This document shows positions 30,954 through 39,794 of a stretch of 64,000 nucleotides of DNA, piece by piece. The stretch's first letter is position 1. Every line of letters begins with the position of its first letter. The stretch is from an uncultured Bacteroidales bacterium (lineage in GTDB: Bacteria > Bacteroidota > Bacteroidia > Bacteroidales > UBA932), in NCBI GenBank assembly GCA_946410455.1, contig CAMKAJ010000005.1, forward strand, positions 1 through 64,000, written 5' to 3'. A model generated the notes under the pieces. The model searched no databases, was not told the origin of the DNA, and saw only the letters and a program-made list of their open reading frames with translations. The position numbers and the translations under genes are program-made.

Positions 30954-33092
30954 ATGAATATCAAGCACTTACTCCTTCTTCTTTTGCTTCCGGCAGTCAT
31001 AGCATGCGAGAAGCCAGATGATCCCAGTGTTACTCCTCCGCCTCCGCCCCCTTCCGGAGAGACCGATCCAGAGAATCCCGGTGGTACAGAAACCCCGGGG
31101 GTTCCTACTTCTTCTGGGGAGTATATAGTGGTAGGTTACGATTATGCAGACAGCGGTGTTCTGCCGAATCCTGAGCTGCTGACACATATAAATTTCTCAT
31201 TTGCCAAGATTCAGGACGATTTTGAGAGTCTGAGCATACGAGAAAAGAAGATCCAGCGCCTGCAGCAGATAGTGGGACTGAAATCCCAGAAGCCGAGTCT
31301 GAAGGTCCTGCTGTCTATAGGTGGATGGGGCGCCGGCAATTTCTCTGAGATGGCTGCCGACGAGACTCACCGCAAGAATTTCTGCAACAACTGCCTTGCC
31401 GCAGTCAATACCTATAAACTCGATGGCATAGACTTGGACTGGGAATATCCAACAAGCTCCGCCGCCGATATTAGTTCGTCGCCTAACGATACCAGGAATT
31501 TCTCTCTGCTCCTTAAGGATTTGCGCGAGGTTCTAGGTAGCGGCAAGCTCATCACCATGGCCTCGGAGGCAAGTGCGCATTACATAGACTGGAGCACTGC
31601 ACTGGAATATCTGGACTTCGTGAATATCATGAGTTACGACATGGGTAAGCCGCCGTATCACAATGCGGCCCTGTACAAGTCTCCCAACTCCAAGAATAGT
31701 TGCGAGGAAGCTGTGGAAAAGCATTTTGCAAAGGGCGTCCCGTACGAGAAGATGACACTCGGGCTGGCTTTCTTCGGGCGTTCAGATAGTAAAGTCTTCG
31801 GCAAAGATGAGCTCGACTATAACAAGATTATCAGCCTCAGCGGTTACAACAAGTGCTGGGACGACCAGGCCAAGGTCCCTTATCTTACAGATGGCACCGG
31901 AACTATGGTGGTCAGCTTCGACGATGAAAGCTCCATAAGCCTCAAGGCGGAATTCATTAAGCAGAAGGGCCTGCTGGGCGGAATGTACTGGGATATCGAA
32001 GGAGACGACGCCGACTGGAGCCTCGGAAAGACTGTCGCTGCCTCGCTTCTGGGATGGAAAGACGCAGAAGCTCAGAGCAAGGCTTTTCTGGCAACAAATT
32101 CCTATGTCCAGAAGTACATGGAAGAGGTGGATTACGGCGATTCCGATTACACCTATTCAAAGGTTATCGGATATCCCGGCGGCGGCCCTAGCGTCAACAA
32201 CGAAGAGCTCCCTCCTACCTATACAATCACTTGGAAAGCCTTTAACCTGGGCTCTCAGAAGCTGACAGTCTGGGAACAGGACTGGAGCCGTGAGTATGAG
32301 CTTGCGGCCGGCGTTGGCAAGCAAGACATTACCAATCTCGTTCCTGGCACAACCTATTATTGGCACGTAAGCTCAGGTAGCGCGTTCGTGGCCAGCGGCA
32401 AGTTCGAAACAAGGGGACTGCTGCATCAGGTCTATTATGCCCCCAACGTACGCAACGGCCGCGACCTTGGCGGTTGGAAGGGCCTGGGCGGCAAGACATT
32501 GGCCTATCATAAACTCTATCGCGGCGGTGCTATTCATGGTTCGCGCTGCAGTAAGGAGGGCCGTCAGGAGATGCTTGCAGAAGGAATAAGGGCGGAGGTG
32601 GACCTGCGTGAGTCTTCCGACGTGCCTTCGGAATCTCCTCTCGGCAGCCAGGTGGCTTTTTATGCTCCCGGTTTCGACAGCGGTTACAACCACATGATCA
32701 GGGACAACAAGCCCAAGATGAGAGATACCTTCATGTGGGTGGTAGCACGCCTGCGCGAGAACAAGCCCGTGTATTTCCATTGTGCCGCTGGCCGCGACCG
32801 CACCGCCACCCTCGCCCTCCTTCTGGAAGGCGCCCTGGGCGTGAGCGAGAGCGATATGGCCAAGGATTACGAGCTTACTTATTTTACTCCTGCAGACTGG
32901 GGTATGTCTACCGAGGATGGAAATCCGGTGTACAAGCATACCAGAGATAATTACAGCTATGGCTCTATCCGTAAGACCATATACAGTGAAACTCAGTCCG
33001 GCACCTACCAGGAGAGAATAGTAGAGTATCTCTTGAGCATCGGTGTCCCGCAGAAAGACATCGACGACCTGAGGGCCATAATGCTGCGATAA
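30954..33092 (+). CDS. Lipoprotein fusion: GH18 chitinase-like domain + FN3-like linker + C-terminal protein tyrosine phosphatase domain
   Basis: Lipobox LLPAVIAC; GH18 DGIDLDWE; SIGGWG; PTP signature HCAAGRDRT and NVRNGRDLGGWKGLGG. Confidence 0.88.
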   Translation: MNIKHLLLLLLLPAVIACEKPDDPSVTPPPPPPSGETDPENPGGTETPGVPTSSGEYIVVGYDYADSGVLPNPELLTHINFSFAKIQDDFESLSIREKKIQRLQQIVGLKSQKPSLKVLLSIGGWGAGNFSEMAADETHRKNFCNNCLAAVNTYKLDGIDLDWEYPTSSAADISSSPNDTRNFSLLLKDLREVLGSGKLITMASEASAHYIDWSTALEYLDFVNIMSYDMGKPPYHNAALYKSPNSKNSCEEAVEKHFAKGVPYEKMTLGLAFFGRSDSKVFGKDELDYNKIISLSGYNKCWDDQAKVPYLTDGTGTMVVSFDDESSISLKAEFIKQKGLLGGMYWDIEGDDADWSLGKTVAASLLGWKDAEAQSKAFLATNSYVQKYMEEVDYGDSDYTYSKVIGYPGGGPSVNNEELPPTYTITWKAFNLGSQKLTVWEQDWSREYELAAGVGKQDITNLVPGTTYYWHVSSGSAFVASGKFETRGLLHQVYYAPNVRNGRDLGGWKGLGGKTLAYHKLYRGGAIHGSRCSKEGRQEMLAEGIRAEVDLRESSDVPSESPLGSQVAFYAPGFDSGYNHMIRDNKPKMRDTFMWVVARLRENKPVYFHCAAGRDRTATLALLLEGALGVSESDMAKDYELTYFTPADWGMSTEDGNPVYKHTRDNYSYGSIRKTIYSETQSGTYQERIVEYLLSIGVPQKDIDDLRAIMLR

Positions 33093-33191
33093 TTGCCGAT
33101 TACTGAATAAACTATTCTTTGACAGACAGATGCTAGTCTTGTATTATTCGCGCAATTTGCGTATATTGCGAGGATTAATAACCCAAGACTA

Positions 33192-33866
33192 ATGGACGGA
33201 GTCAAAGTAATAGAAATCAAGAAAAGCATTTTTGCAGACAATAATGAGGATGCAGATAAGTTGCGCGCCGAATTAAAGGAGCACGGAACTTATCTGCTTA
33301 ATCTTATGTCATCACCCGGCAGTGGCAAGACTACTACCCTCATACGCACTCTGAACCTCCTGAAGGACAAGCTGAATATTGCAGTGATGGAGGCTGACAT
33401 TGACTCCGACGTGGATGCTATTAAGATTAAGGATGCAACCGGAATAGAGTCTATACAGCTGCATACCGGAGGCATGTGCCATCTGGATGCGGAGATGACC
33501 CGCCAGGGGTTGGACAACGTTCAACTGCAGGGCAAGGACCTGGTAATCCTTGAGAATGTGGGCAATCTCGTGTGCCCGGCGGAATTCGATACCGGTGCGG
33601 TTCGCAACGCCATGATACTGAGCGTTCCGGAGGGGTATGACAAGCCTCTCAAATACCCCCTGATGTTTTCCGTCTGCGACCTTGTGATTGTGAACAAGAT
33701 AGATGTGATGCCGTATTTCGACTTCGATCTTGATAAATGTACGGAATACGTGCACATGCGTAATCCAAAGGCCCAGATCATCCCAATCTGTGCAAAGACA
33801 GGGGAGGGTGTGGACAAGGTAGCCGAATGGCTCCTGGATGAAGTCAAGAATTGGAAAAACAAATAA
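33192..33866 (+). CDS. hypB: Hydrogenase/urease nickel incorporation GTPase HypB
   Basis: SSPGSGKTTTLIRTL, EADIDSDVDAIKI, HTGGMCHLDAEM, ENVGNLVCPAEFDTG. Confidence 0.92.
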   Translation: MDGVKVIEIKKSIFADNNEDADKLRAELKEHGTYLLNLMSSPGSGKTTTLIRTLNLLKDKLNIAVMEADIDSDVDAIKIKDATGIESIQLHTGGMCHLDAEMTRQGLDNVQLQGKDLVILENVGNLVCPAEFDTGAVRNAMILSVPEGYDKPLKYPLMFSVCDLVIVNKIDVMPYFDFDLDKCTEYVHMRNPKAQIIPICAKTGEGVDKVAEWLLDEVKNWKNK

Positions 33867-33878
33867 CACTGGAACAAT

Positions 33879-36704
33879 ATGCCTGAAATGTCTAAAAAGT
33901 TTGTCCCCAAGTATTTTGGCGACAAGAACCCCAACCCGAAGCTGATCCGCCTTGTGCGCAAGATTACGGACCGCATCCCCGGCAAGATCAAGATGACAAC
34001 CGAGGCTCCCGAGTACTGGGGCTATGCCTGCCTCTTCTACGACGAGATGGACGAGAAGACCAGGGAGGCTGCTCTGGATTTCCTCTGGGACCTCATCAGC
34101 AAGAAGCCTTTCACCGTGCGTGAACATCATCCATACCCGGAGCTTCTTGAGTGGAACCGCAAAAAGCATTATGTAGAGAGCGATGAGGCATTTGCTGAAT
34201 TCATCGATAAACTCTCTTATCTCGGACTCATAGAGTACGATTACGGCGACAAATATACCAAGGACGGCCCCATCCCCGGCACAACCTACAATAGGGAAGA
34301 CCGCATCTACTGGGTGCCTCTGTTCGTGCCCGGCAGCGCCGAGTACACCAATATGAACGTGGAACTGATGGACCGTCATCCCGAGCTTGCGATGTTCTTC
34401 GAGCGCATGACCTTCCTGCCACTGGAGAAGATTACTCCTATGGTGCCTATGGGCGGCAGCGGAATCGGTATGCATGTCATCCCGGTAGAGAAGGCCATCA
34501 GCATGGAGAACCAGACTGCAGACATCGAGCATCTCTCGTACTGGCTCAAGCGTTATGAGGGCCATCTCAGCGTGGGTATTTGCTCCTGTCGTTACGGCCG
34601 CAAGAAGATGGATGAGGGCTGCGCCGACGATTACCGCGACTGGTGCATTGGAGTTGGCGATATGGCCGACTACTGCCGCGAGACCGGCCGTGGCCACGAC
34701 ATTACTTACGATGAGGCGATGGCCATACTCAAGAAGGCCGAGGACCACGGATTCGTGCACCAGATTACCAATATCGACGGCGAGGGAAAGATCTTCGCAA
34801 TCTGCAACTGCAACGTGAAGATTTGCAACGCTCTGCGTACCAGCCAGCTCTTCAATACCCCTAACATGAGCCGTAGCGCTTATGTTGCCAAGGTGGATCC
34901 CAAGAACTGCGTGGCCTGCGGCCGTTGCGTGGAGTATTGCCCCGCAGGTGCAGTGAAGCTCGGGCAGAAACTCTGCACCAAGCACGGAGAGCAGACTTAT
35001 CCCAAGCAGGAACTGCCCGATGCTGCAAAGTGGGGCCCGCACAAATGGAACGAGGACTACCGCGACCGCAACCGCATCAACTGCTATCCTACCGGTACCG
35101 CTCCCTGCAAGACCGCCTGCCCGGCTCATATCGCCGTTCAGGGTTATCTCAAGAAGGCTGCCGAGGGCAAGTACACCGAGGCTCTGGAGCTCATCAAGCG
35201 TGAGAATCCGTTCCCGGCAGTCTGCGGACGCGTATGCAACCGCCGTTGCGAGGACGCCTGTACCCGTGGAACCATCGACAAGCCCATTGCAATCGATGCG
35301 GTGAAGAAGTTCCTTGCAGACCGCGACCTCAAGGCAGAGACCCGCTTCATACCCGAGGTGAACATCTGCTCCAACATCAACGAGCGCTGGCCGGAGAAGA
35401 TCGCCATCATCGGCGGCGGCCCTGCCGGTATGAGCTGCGCCAACTATCTGGCCACCATGGGCTATCTGCCCACCGTGTTCGAGAAGAACGAGGAGCCCGG
35501 CGGAATGCTTCGCTACGGCATCCCTTCGTACAAGCTGGACAAGGAAGTCATCAAGGCCGAAATCGATATCATGAAGGAGATTGGCGTAGAGGTGCGCACC
35601 GGCGTAGAGGTAGGCACGGACATCACTATCGCCCAGCTGCGTGAGCAGGGCTACAAGGCCTTCTACGTGGCTATCGGTTGCCAGGGCGGACGCCTGCCCG
35701 GCATCCCCGGAGAGACTCTGGCCGGCACTACCACCGCCATCGACTTCTTGCACGACGCTAACTGCGGCAAGGTGAAGGTGAGCGGCAAGGTGGTTGTCGT
35801 GGGCGGCGGTAACGTTGCCATTGATGCCGCCCGCGTGGCAAAGCGCAGCGGCGCCTCCGAGGTTACAATGCTCTCGCTCGAGACAGAAGACATCATGCCT
35901 GCATCGCTCGAAGAGCGCGCAGAGGCACGTGAGGACGGAGTCGTGATCAATCCCGGCTGGGGCCCGAAGGAGGTTCTCGGCGAGGGCAAGGTCAGCGGCA
36001 TCACCTTCAAGAAGTGCACTTCCGTTTTCAACGCAGATCACAAGTTCGCACCCGAGTACGATGAGAACGAGCTCATCACTCTGGATGCTGATATGGTTAT
36101 CTTCGCAATCGGCCAGACCGTGATTCTGAAGGACCTTCTCAAGGATACCAAGGTAGAGTTCTTCCGTGGCGTTTATCCAGTGGCAGACAAGCTTACTTAT
36201 CAGACCGCAGAACCCGATATCTTCGTGGGCGGCGACTGCTTCACCGGTCCTAAATTTGCGATTGACGCTATTGCCGCCGGCAAGGAGGCAGCAGAGAGCC
36301 TGCATCGCTATGTGCAGAACGGCCACATGACCATTGGCCGCAACAGGCGCGATTTCATTGAGCTTGACAAGCAGGATATCTTGGTAGAAAGCTACGACAA
36401 CGGCTCCCGCCAGGCCCCGGAAGATTACAATCCTGAGAACAAGTTCCTGGAGTATCACGGCACGCTTACAGAGGAGCAGGTTAAGAAAGAGACCGCCAGG
36501 TGCCTTAGCTGCGGCGCTTCCGTTGTGGATGAAAACCGCTGCATCGGCTGCGGCGTCTGTACAACCAAGTGTGCCTTCGATGCCATACATCTGCATCGTG
36601 AGCATCCTGAGTGCTCCGTCATGCGCACTTCTGAAGACAAATTCAGCGGTATCCTGCCGTATATGATCAAGCGTACCGGCAAGATATTGTTTAAGAAGAA
36701 ATAG
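33879..36704 (+). CDS. Multidomain Fe-S/FAD oxidoreductase: N-terminal Cys-rich/ferredoxin region + GltD-like NAD(P)-FAD domain + C-terminal ferredoxin
   Basis: CVACGRCVEYCPAGAV, CKTACPAHIAVQGYL, CGRVCNRRCEDAC, IIGGGPAGMSCANYL, VVVGGGNVAIDAARVA, CIGCGVCTTKCAFDAI. Confidence 0.88.
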   Translation: MPEMSKKFVPKYFGDKNPNPKLIRLVRKITDRIPGKIKMTTEAPEYWGYACLFYDEMDEKTREAALDFLWDLISKKPFTVREHHPYPELLEWNRKKHYVESDEAFAEFIDKLSYLGLIEYDYGDKYTKDGPIPGTTYNREDRIYWVPLFVPGSAEYTNMNVELMDRHPELAMFFERMTFLPLEKITPMVPMGGSGIGMHVIPVEKAISMENQTADIEHLSYWLKRYEGHLSVGICSCRYGRKKMDEGCADDYRDWCIGVGDMADYCRETGRGHDITYDEAMAILKKAEDHGFVHQITNIDGEGKIFAICNCNVKICNALRTSQLFNTPNMSRSAYVAKVDPKNCVACGRCVEYCPAGAVKLGQKLCTKHGEQTYPKQELPDAAKWGPHKWNEDYRDRNRINCYPTGTAPCKTACPAHIAVQGYLKKAAEGKYTEALELIKRENPFPAVCGRVCNRRCEDACTRGTIDKPIAIDAVKKFLADRDLKAETRFIPEVNICSNINERWPEKIAIIGGGPAGMSCANYLATMGYLPTVFEKNEEPGGMLRYGIPSYKLDKEVIKAEIDIMKEIGVEVRTGVEVGTDITIAQLREQGYKAFYVAIGCQGGRLPGIPGETLAGTTTAIDFLHDANCGKVKVSGKVVVVGGGNVAIDAARVAKRSGASEVTMLSLETEDIMPASLEERAEAREDGVVINPGWGPKEVLGEGKVSGITFKKCTSVFNADHKFAPEYDENELITLDADMVIFAIGQTVILKDLLKDTKVEFFRGVYPVADKLTYQTAEPDIFVGGDCFTGPKFAIDAIAAGKEAAESLHRYVQNGHMTIGRNRRDFIELDKQDILVESYDNGSRQAPEDYNPENKFLEYHGTLTEEQVKKETARCLSCGASVVDENRCIGCGVCTTKCAFDAIHLHREHPECSVMRTSEDKFSGILPYMIKRTGKILFKKK

Positions 36705-36705
36705 T

Positions 36706-37047
36706 GTGCACGAACTAGGAATAGTCTTCTACATCATTCGTGATGTAAAGAAGGTTGCAGAAGAGAATAATGTGGAACACGTCTCCGGTGTTGTAATGAA
36801 CATCGGAGAGGTGTCCACAATAGTTCCGGAATACCTTCAGGACTGCTGGCGCTGGGCCGCCGACAGGGAAGAGATGCTAAGGGGCTGCGAGCTCAAGTGC
36901 AACATCATTCCGGCAGTCACTCATTGCGACGATTGCGGTGCGGATTACGAGACTGTAAAGTACGGAAAAACTTGCCCGCACTGCAAAGGGCCTAATACTT
37001 GGCTGCTAAGGGGCAATGAGGTGGAAATCAAAGAAATAGAGGTTTAG
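36706..37047 (+). CDS. hypA: Hydrogenase nickel incorporation protein HypA (GTG start)
   Basis: N-terminal MHEL, zinc site CDDC-x13-CPHC. Confidence 0.88.
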   Translation: MHELGIVFYIIRDVKKVAEENNVEHVSGVVMNIGEVSTIVPEYLQDCWRWAADREEMLRGCELKCNIIPAVTHCDDCGADYETVKYGKTCPHCKGPNTWLLRGNEVEIKEIEV

Positions 37048-37526
37048 TCCTCCTTCCAGTTCTTATACGGATTGAGTAGTAGCCGGGAGTTGGAGTAGCG
37101 GTGTATACCTGTGACTTCTTCTCCCAGCCATTCCGGGCGGTCGAAGCTGTCGTCTTCTGAGCTGAGCTCAATCTCTGCAACAGTGAGCCCTTCGTTGTCG
37201 CCGTAGAATTCATCAACCTCCCAGGTGTGAACTCCGTCGGTGTTTTTTACTAGATAGCGTGTTTTGTCTATCATCCCCGGGCCGGCAAGTTCCAGCAGGG
37301 AATTGAAGTCGTCTATCCCGATTTCTTTTTCCCATTCAAAGCGGCTCATGCCGGAGGCGTTGCTTCTTCCTTTGATGGTAAGGTATGCCTTGTCGTCTGC
37401 GCGGCGTATGCGTAGTGTCGTGCCCGGTAGAGTGCTCAGATAGGCCTGAGTGATGTGTACGGCCTTGTAAGCGTGCTTCTTGAAGTCGCCCTTTACCAGG
37501 AATTTCTTTTCTATTTCCAGTCCCAT
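37044..37526 (-). CDS. CYTH-domain protein (triphosphate tunnel metalloenzyme-like)
   Basis: MGLEIEKKFLVKGDF, TLRIRRADDKAYLTIKG, WEVDEFYGDNEGLTVAEIEL. Confidence 0.88.
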   Translation of the reverse strand: MGLEIEKKFLVKGDFKKHAYKAVHITQAYLSTLPGTTLRIRRADDKAYLTIKGRSNASGMSRFEWEKEIGIDDFNSLLELAGPGMIDKTRYLVKNTDGVHTWEVDEFYGDNEGLTVAEIELSSEDDSFDRPEWLGEEVTGIHRYSNSRLLLNPYKNWKED

Positions 37527-37560
37527 AAGCGTTTGCATCCCAAAGATGCAAAATATTCCG

Positions 37561-37568
37561 TATATTTG
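37561..37568 (+). promoter_or_regulatory. -7 box TATATTTG for mscS-type gene
   Basis: 5 nt before ATG 37574. Confidence 0.6.
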
Positions 37569-37573
37569 CAATT

Positions 37574-38503
37574 ATGACATTGCTACAAACTATCCCCATA
37601 GTCCCTTCTGCGGACGAGATTTCCAGTAAAGTAGATTCTGCCAGGATTGCAGCGGCTGATTTTGCTACAACCCTTTCTACAGACCCTTCAGCTGCACTTC
37701 ATAAGCTTGGCCAGGATGCCATCCACTTCGGGATCAAGGTCCTGATCGCTATCCTTATATATATAGTAGGTGCTTGGCTTATCAAGATTGTCAAGAAGTC
37801 TCTTGTTAAGTACTTCGAGAAGCGTAAGACAGATAAGACCGTGGCGTCTTTCGTTACCAGTTTTGCTTCGGTCTTGTTGACCATTATGCTGGCAATCCTG
37901 GTGATCAGCACTTTGGGGGTTAATACTACTTCTGTAGCAGCCTTGCTGGCGGGTGGTGGTGTTGCCATAGGTATGGCCTTGAGCGGCACCCTTCAGAATT
38001 TCTCCGGAGGCTTGATTCTGCTTGCTTTCAAACCTTTCAAGGTGGGCGACTTTATTGAGGCCCAGGGCTATGCCGGAACCGTTATGGAGATGTCTATCGT
38101 GAGTACCCGGCTCAATCTTCCCGACAACAGGAGCGTGGTAATTCCGCATGGAACCCTTGCTAACGGCAATATCAACAACTACACCCGCAATCCGGTCCGA
38201 CGTCTGGAATGGAAAGTTGCTCTGGAGTACGGCACCGATGCTGCAGCCTGCGAGGCCAAGCTTCTGGAGATAGCCAAGACCGACCCTCGGATTCTGGATT
38301 CCAGCACGCCCGGCGCAGCAGCCCCCATGGCCGCCCTTTTCTCTCTGGACGACAGCTCAGTCACCTTTGTACTTCGCGGATGGGTGCGGGGCGCCGACTA
38401 CTGGGACGTGTACTTTGCCATCAACGACGCAATCTACAAACAGCTCCCCGAATCCGGCTTCAGCTTCCCCTTCCCCCAGCTCGACGTTCACGTGCGGCAG
38501 TAG
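37574..38503 (+). CDS. MscS-type small-conductance mechanosensitive channel
   Basis: ALLAGGGVAIGMALSGTLQNFSGGLILLAFKPFKVGDFIEAQG. Confidence 0.9.
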   Translation: MTLLQTIPIVPSADEISSKVDSARIAAADFATTLSTDPSAALHKLGQDAIHFGIKVLIAILIYIVGAWLIKIVKKSLVKYFEKRKTDKTVASFVTSFASVLLTIMLAILVISTLGVNTTSVAALLAGGGVAIGMALSGTLQNFSGGLILLAFKPFKVGDFIEAQGYAGTVMEMSIVSTRLNLPDNRSVVIPHGTLANGNINNYTRNPVRRLEWKVALEYGTDAAACEAKLLEIAKTDPRILDSSTPGAAAPMAALFSLDDSSVTFVLRGWVRGADYWDVYFAINDAIYKQLPESGFSFPFPQLDVHVRQ

Positions 38504-38520
38504 GAGTCAAAACGGTTTTT

Positions 38521-39117
38521 TTACCTGCCGTAGCGGGCGGAGATTACGTGCCAGTCGATAATCTGCCAGAGGGCGGCGAGGTGATCGGGACGGCGGTTCT
38601 GGTAATCGAGGTAGTAGGCGTGCTCCCACACGTCGAAGGTGAGAAGGGGAGTGAGGCCGCGCGAAACGGGGTTCCCGGCGTTGCTCTCCTGGGTGATGTG
38701 GAGCTTGCCGTCGGTATCTGCTGCGAGCCATACCCAGCCTGAGCCGAAGAGGCCGGCGCCCTTTTTCTGGAACTCGGCTTTGAATTCCTCAAAACTACCA
38801 AAGTCGCGAGCAATAGCATCTGCAAGAGCTCCTTCGGGAGCAGAAACGTCGCCGGCGGGCTTGAATTGGGTAAAATAGAGAGTGTGATTGAGTACCTGGC
38901 CGGCGTTGTTGAAAATACCTCCTTCTGCTTTGCGGACTATATCTTCGAGAGACAGACCTTCGAATCCGCTGCCGGGAAGAGCCGCATTAAGGTTGTTGAT
39001 ATAGGCCTGGAGATGCTTGCCGTAGTGGAAAGCTATTGTTTCTGCGCTGATTACTGGTGCAAGGGCGTCCTGCGCATAGGGCAGGGCGACGGGAGAAAAG
39101 CTAAAGTTGTTGGTCAT
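38521..39117 (-). CDS. Fe/Mn superoxide dismutase
   Basis: FHYGKHLQAYINNLN, AGQVLNHTLYF, DVWEHAYYLDYQNRRPDHLAALWQIIDW. Confidence 0.95.
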   Translation of the reverse strand: MTNNFSFSPVALPYAQDALAPVISAETIAFHYGKHLQAYINNLNAALPGSGFEGLSLEDIVRKAEGGIFNNAGQVLNHTLYFTQFKPAGDVSAPEGALADAIARDFGSFEEFKAEFQKKGAGLFGSGWVWLAADTDGKLHITQESNAGNPVSRGLTPLLTFDVWEHAYYLDYQNRRPDHLAALWQIIDWHVISARYGR

Positions 39118-39194
39118 AATTATGTGAATAAAAACGCGACAAGTGCTGCAAATTTCATGCCCTCAAGATTGTTTGCATATTAGAAAATTATCAC

Positions 39195-39202
39195 TATATT
39201 TG
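39195..39202 (+). promoter_or_regulatory. -7 box TATATTTG for tRNA
   Basis: TAnnTTTG upstream of the tRNA. Confidence 0.5.
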
Positions 39203-39219
39203 CAGTCCCGAATCAAGTC

Positions 39220-39294
39220 AGGGGCGTAGCTCAGCTGGTTTAGAGCGCTTCAGTCACATTGAAGAGGTCGTCGGTTCGAATCCGACCGTCCCTA
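39220..39294 (+). tRNA. tRNA-Val (anticodon CAC)
   Basis: Acceptor aggggcg/cgtccct, D-arm gctc..gagc, anticodon arm cttca-gtcacat-tgaag, T-arm gtcgg-ttcgaat-ccgac. Confidence 0.85.
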
Positions 39295-39311
39295 CAACAA
39301 ATTTTCCCCTT

Positions 39312-39791
39312 ATGAAAAAAGCTGTTATGTTCATCGTCATTGCCTGCATGGTACTGGCAATGTCCGCAAATGTTTCTGCCCAGAAGAGGCAGAGTGTTCC
39401 TTATGCATCTATCGGTGCGTTGGCCAATTTCTCCGCTAGTAATTATGGTGTAGGCGTGGGCTTCGGTTTCCGCAACTACAATCGTGAGGCTTTTGTGTCT
39501 TTTGCTCCTTCAATCGAGCTGCTCGGATACTTTTTCCCTGCTGATAAGGTGTTCGGCGCTTTCATCAACCCTGAGATTGGCGTTGCAATAGGCCCCAGAG
39601 GATTCAAAATCTATCCTCATACTGGTTTTATGCTCGGTTACGACAATCAGACCAATGCATTTGCCTGGGGAGGAAAGAACGGTTTTGCCCTCGACTTTGG
39701 AAAGCACTTCACCATTGATTTCGTTACCTACATCCCCAAGTACGACTTTAAAGCTACCACTGTGGGTACCAATCTTGTCTGGCGCTTCTAA
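39312..39791 (+). CDS. Small outer-membrane beta-barrel-like protein
   Basis: Signal peptide MKKAVMFIVIACMVLAMSANVSAQ, barrel-like, terminal WRF. Confidence 0.6.
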   Translation: MKKAVMFIVIACMVLAMSANVSAQKRQSVPYASIGALANFSASNYGVGVGFGFRNYNREAFVSFAPSIELLGYFFPADKVFGAFINPEIGVAIGPRGFKIYPHTGFMLGYDNQTNAFAWGGKNGFALDFGKHFTIDFVTYIPKYDFKATTVGTNLVWRF

Positions 39792-39794
39792 AAG

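Noticed and set aside
33312-36605. 1097-aa antisense ORF across hypB and the 941-aa oxidoreductase
   Set aside because: Shadow ORF produced by strong codon bias on the opposite strand; the translation has no recognisable domain and the sense strand has clear HypB, ferredoxin and FAD motifs.
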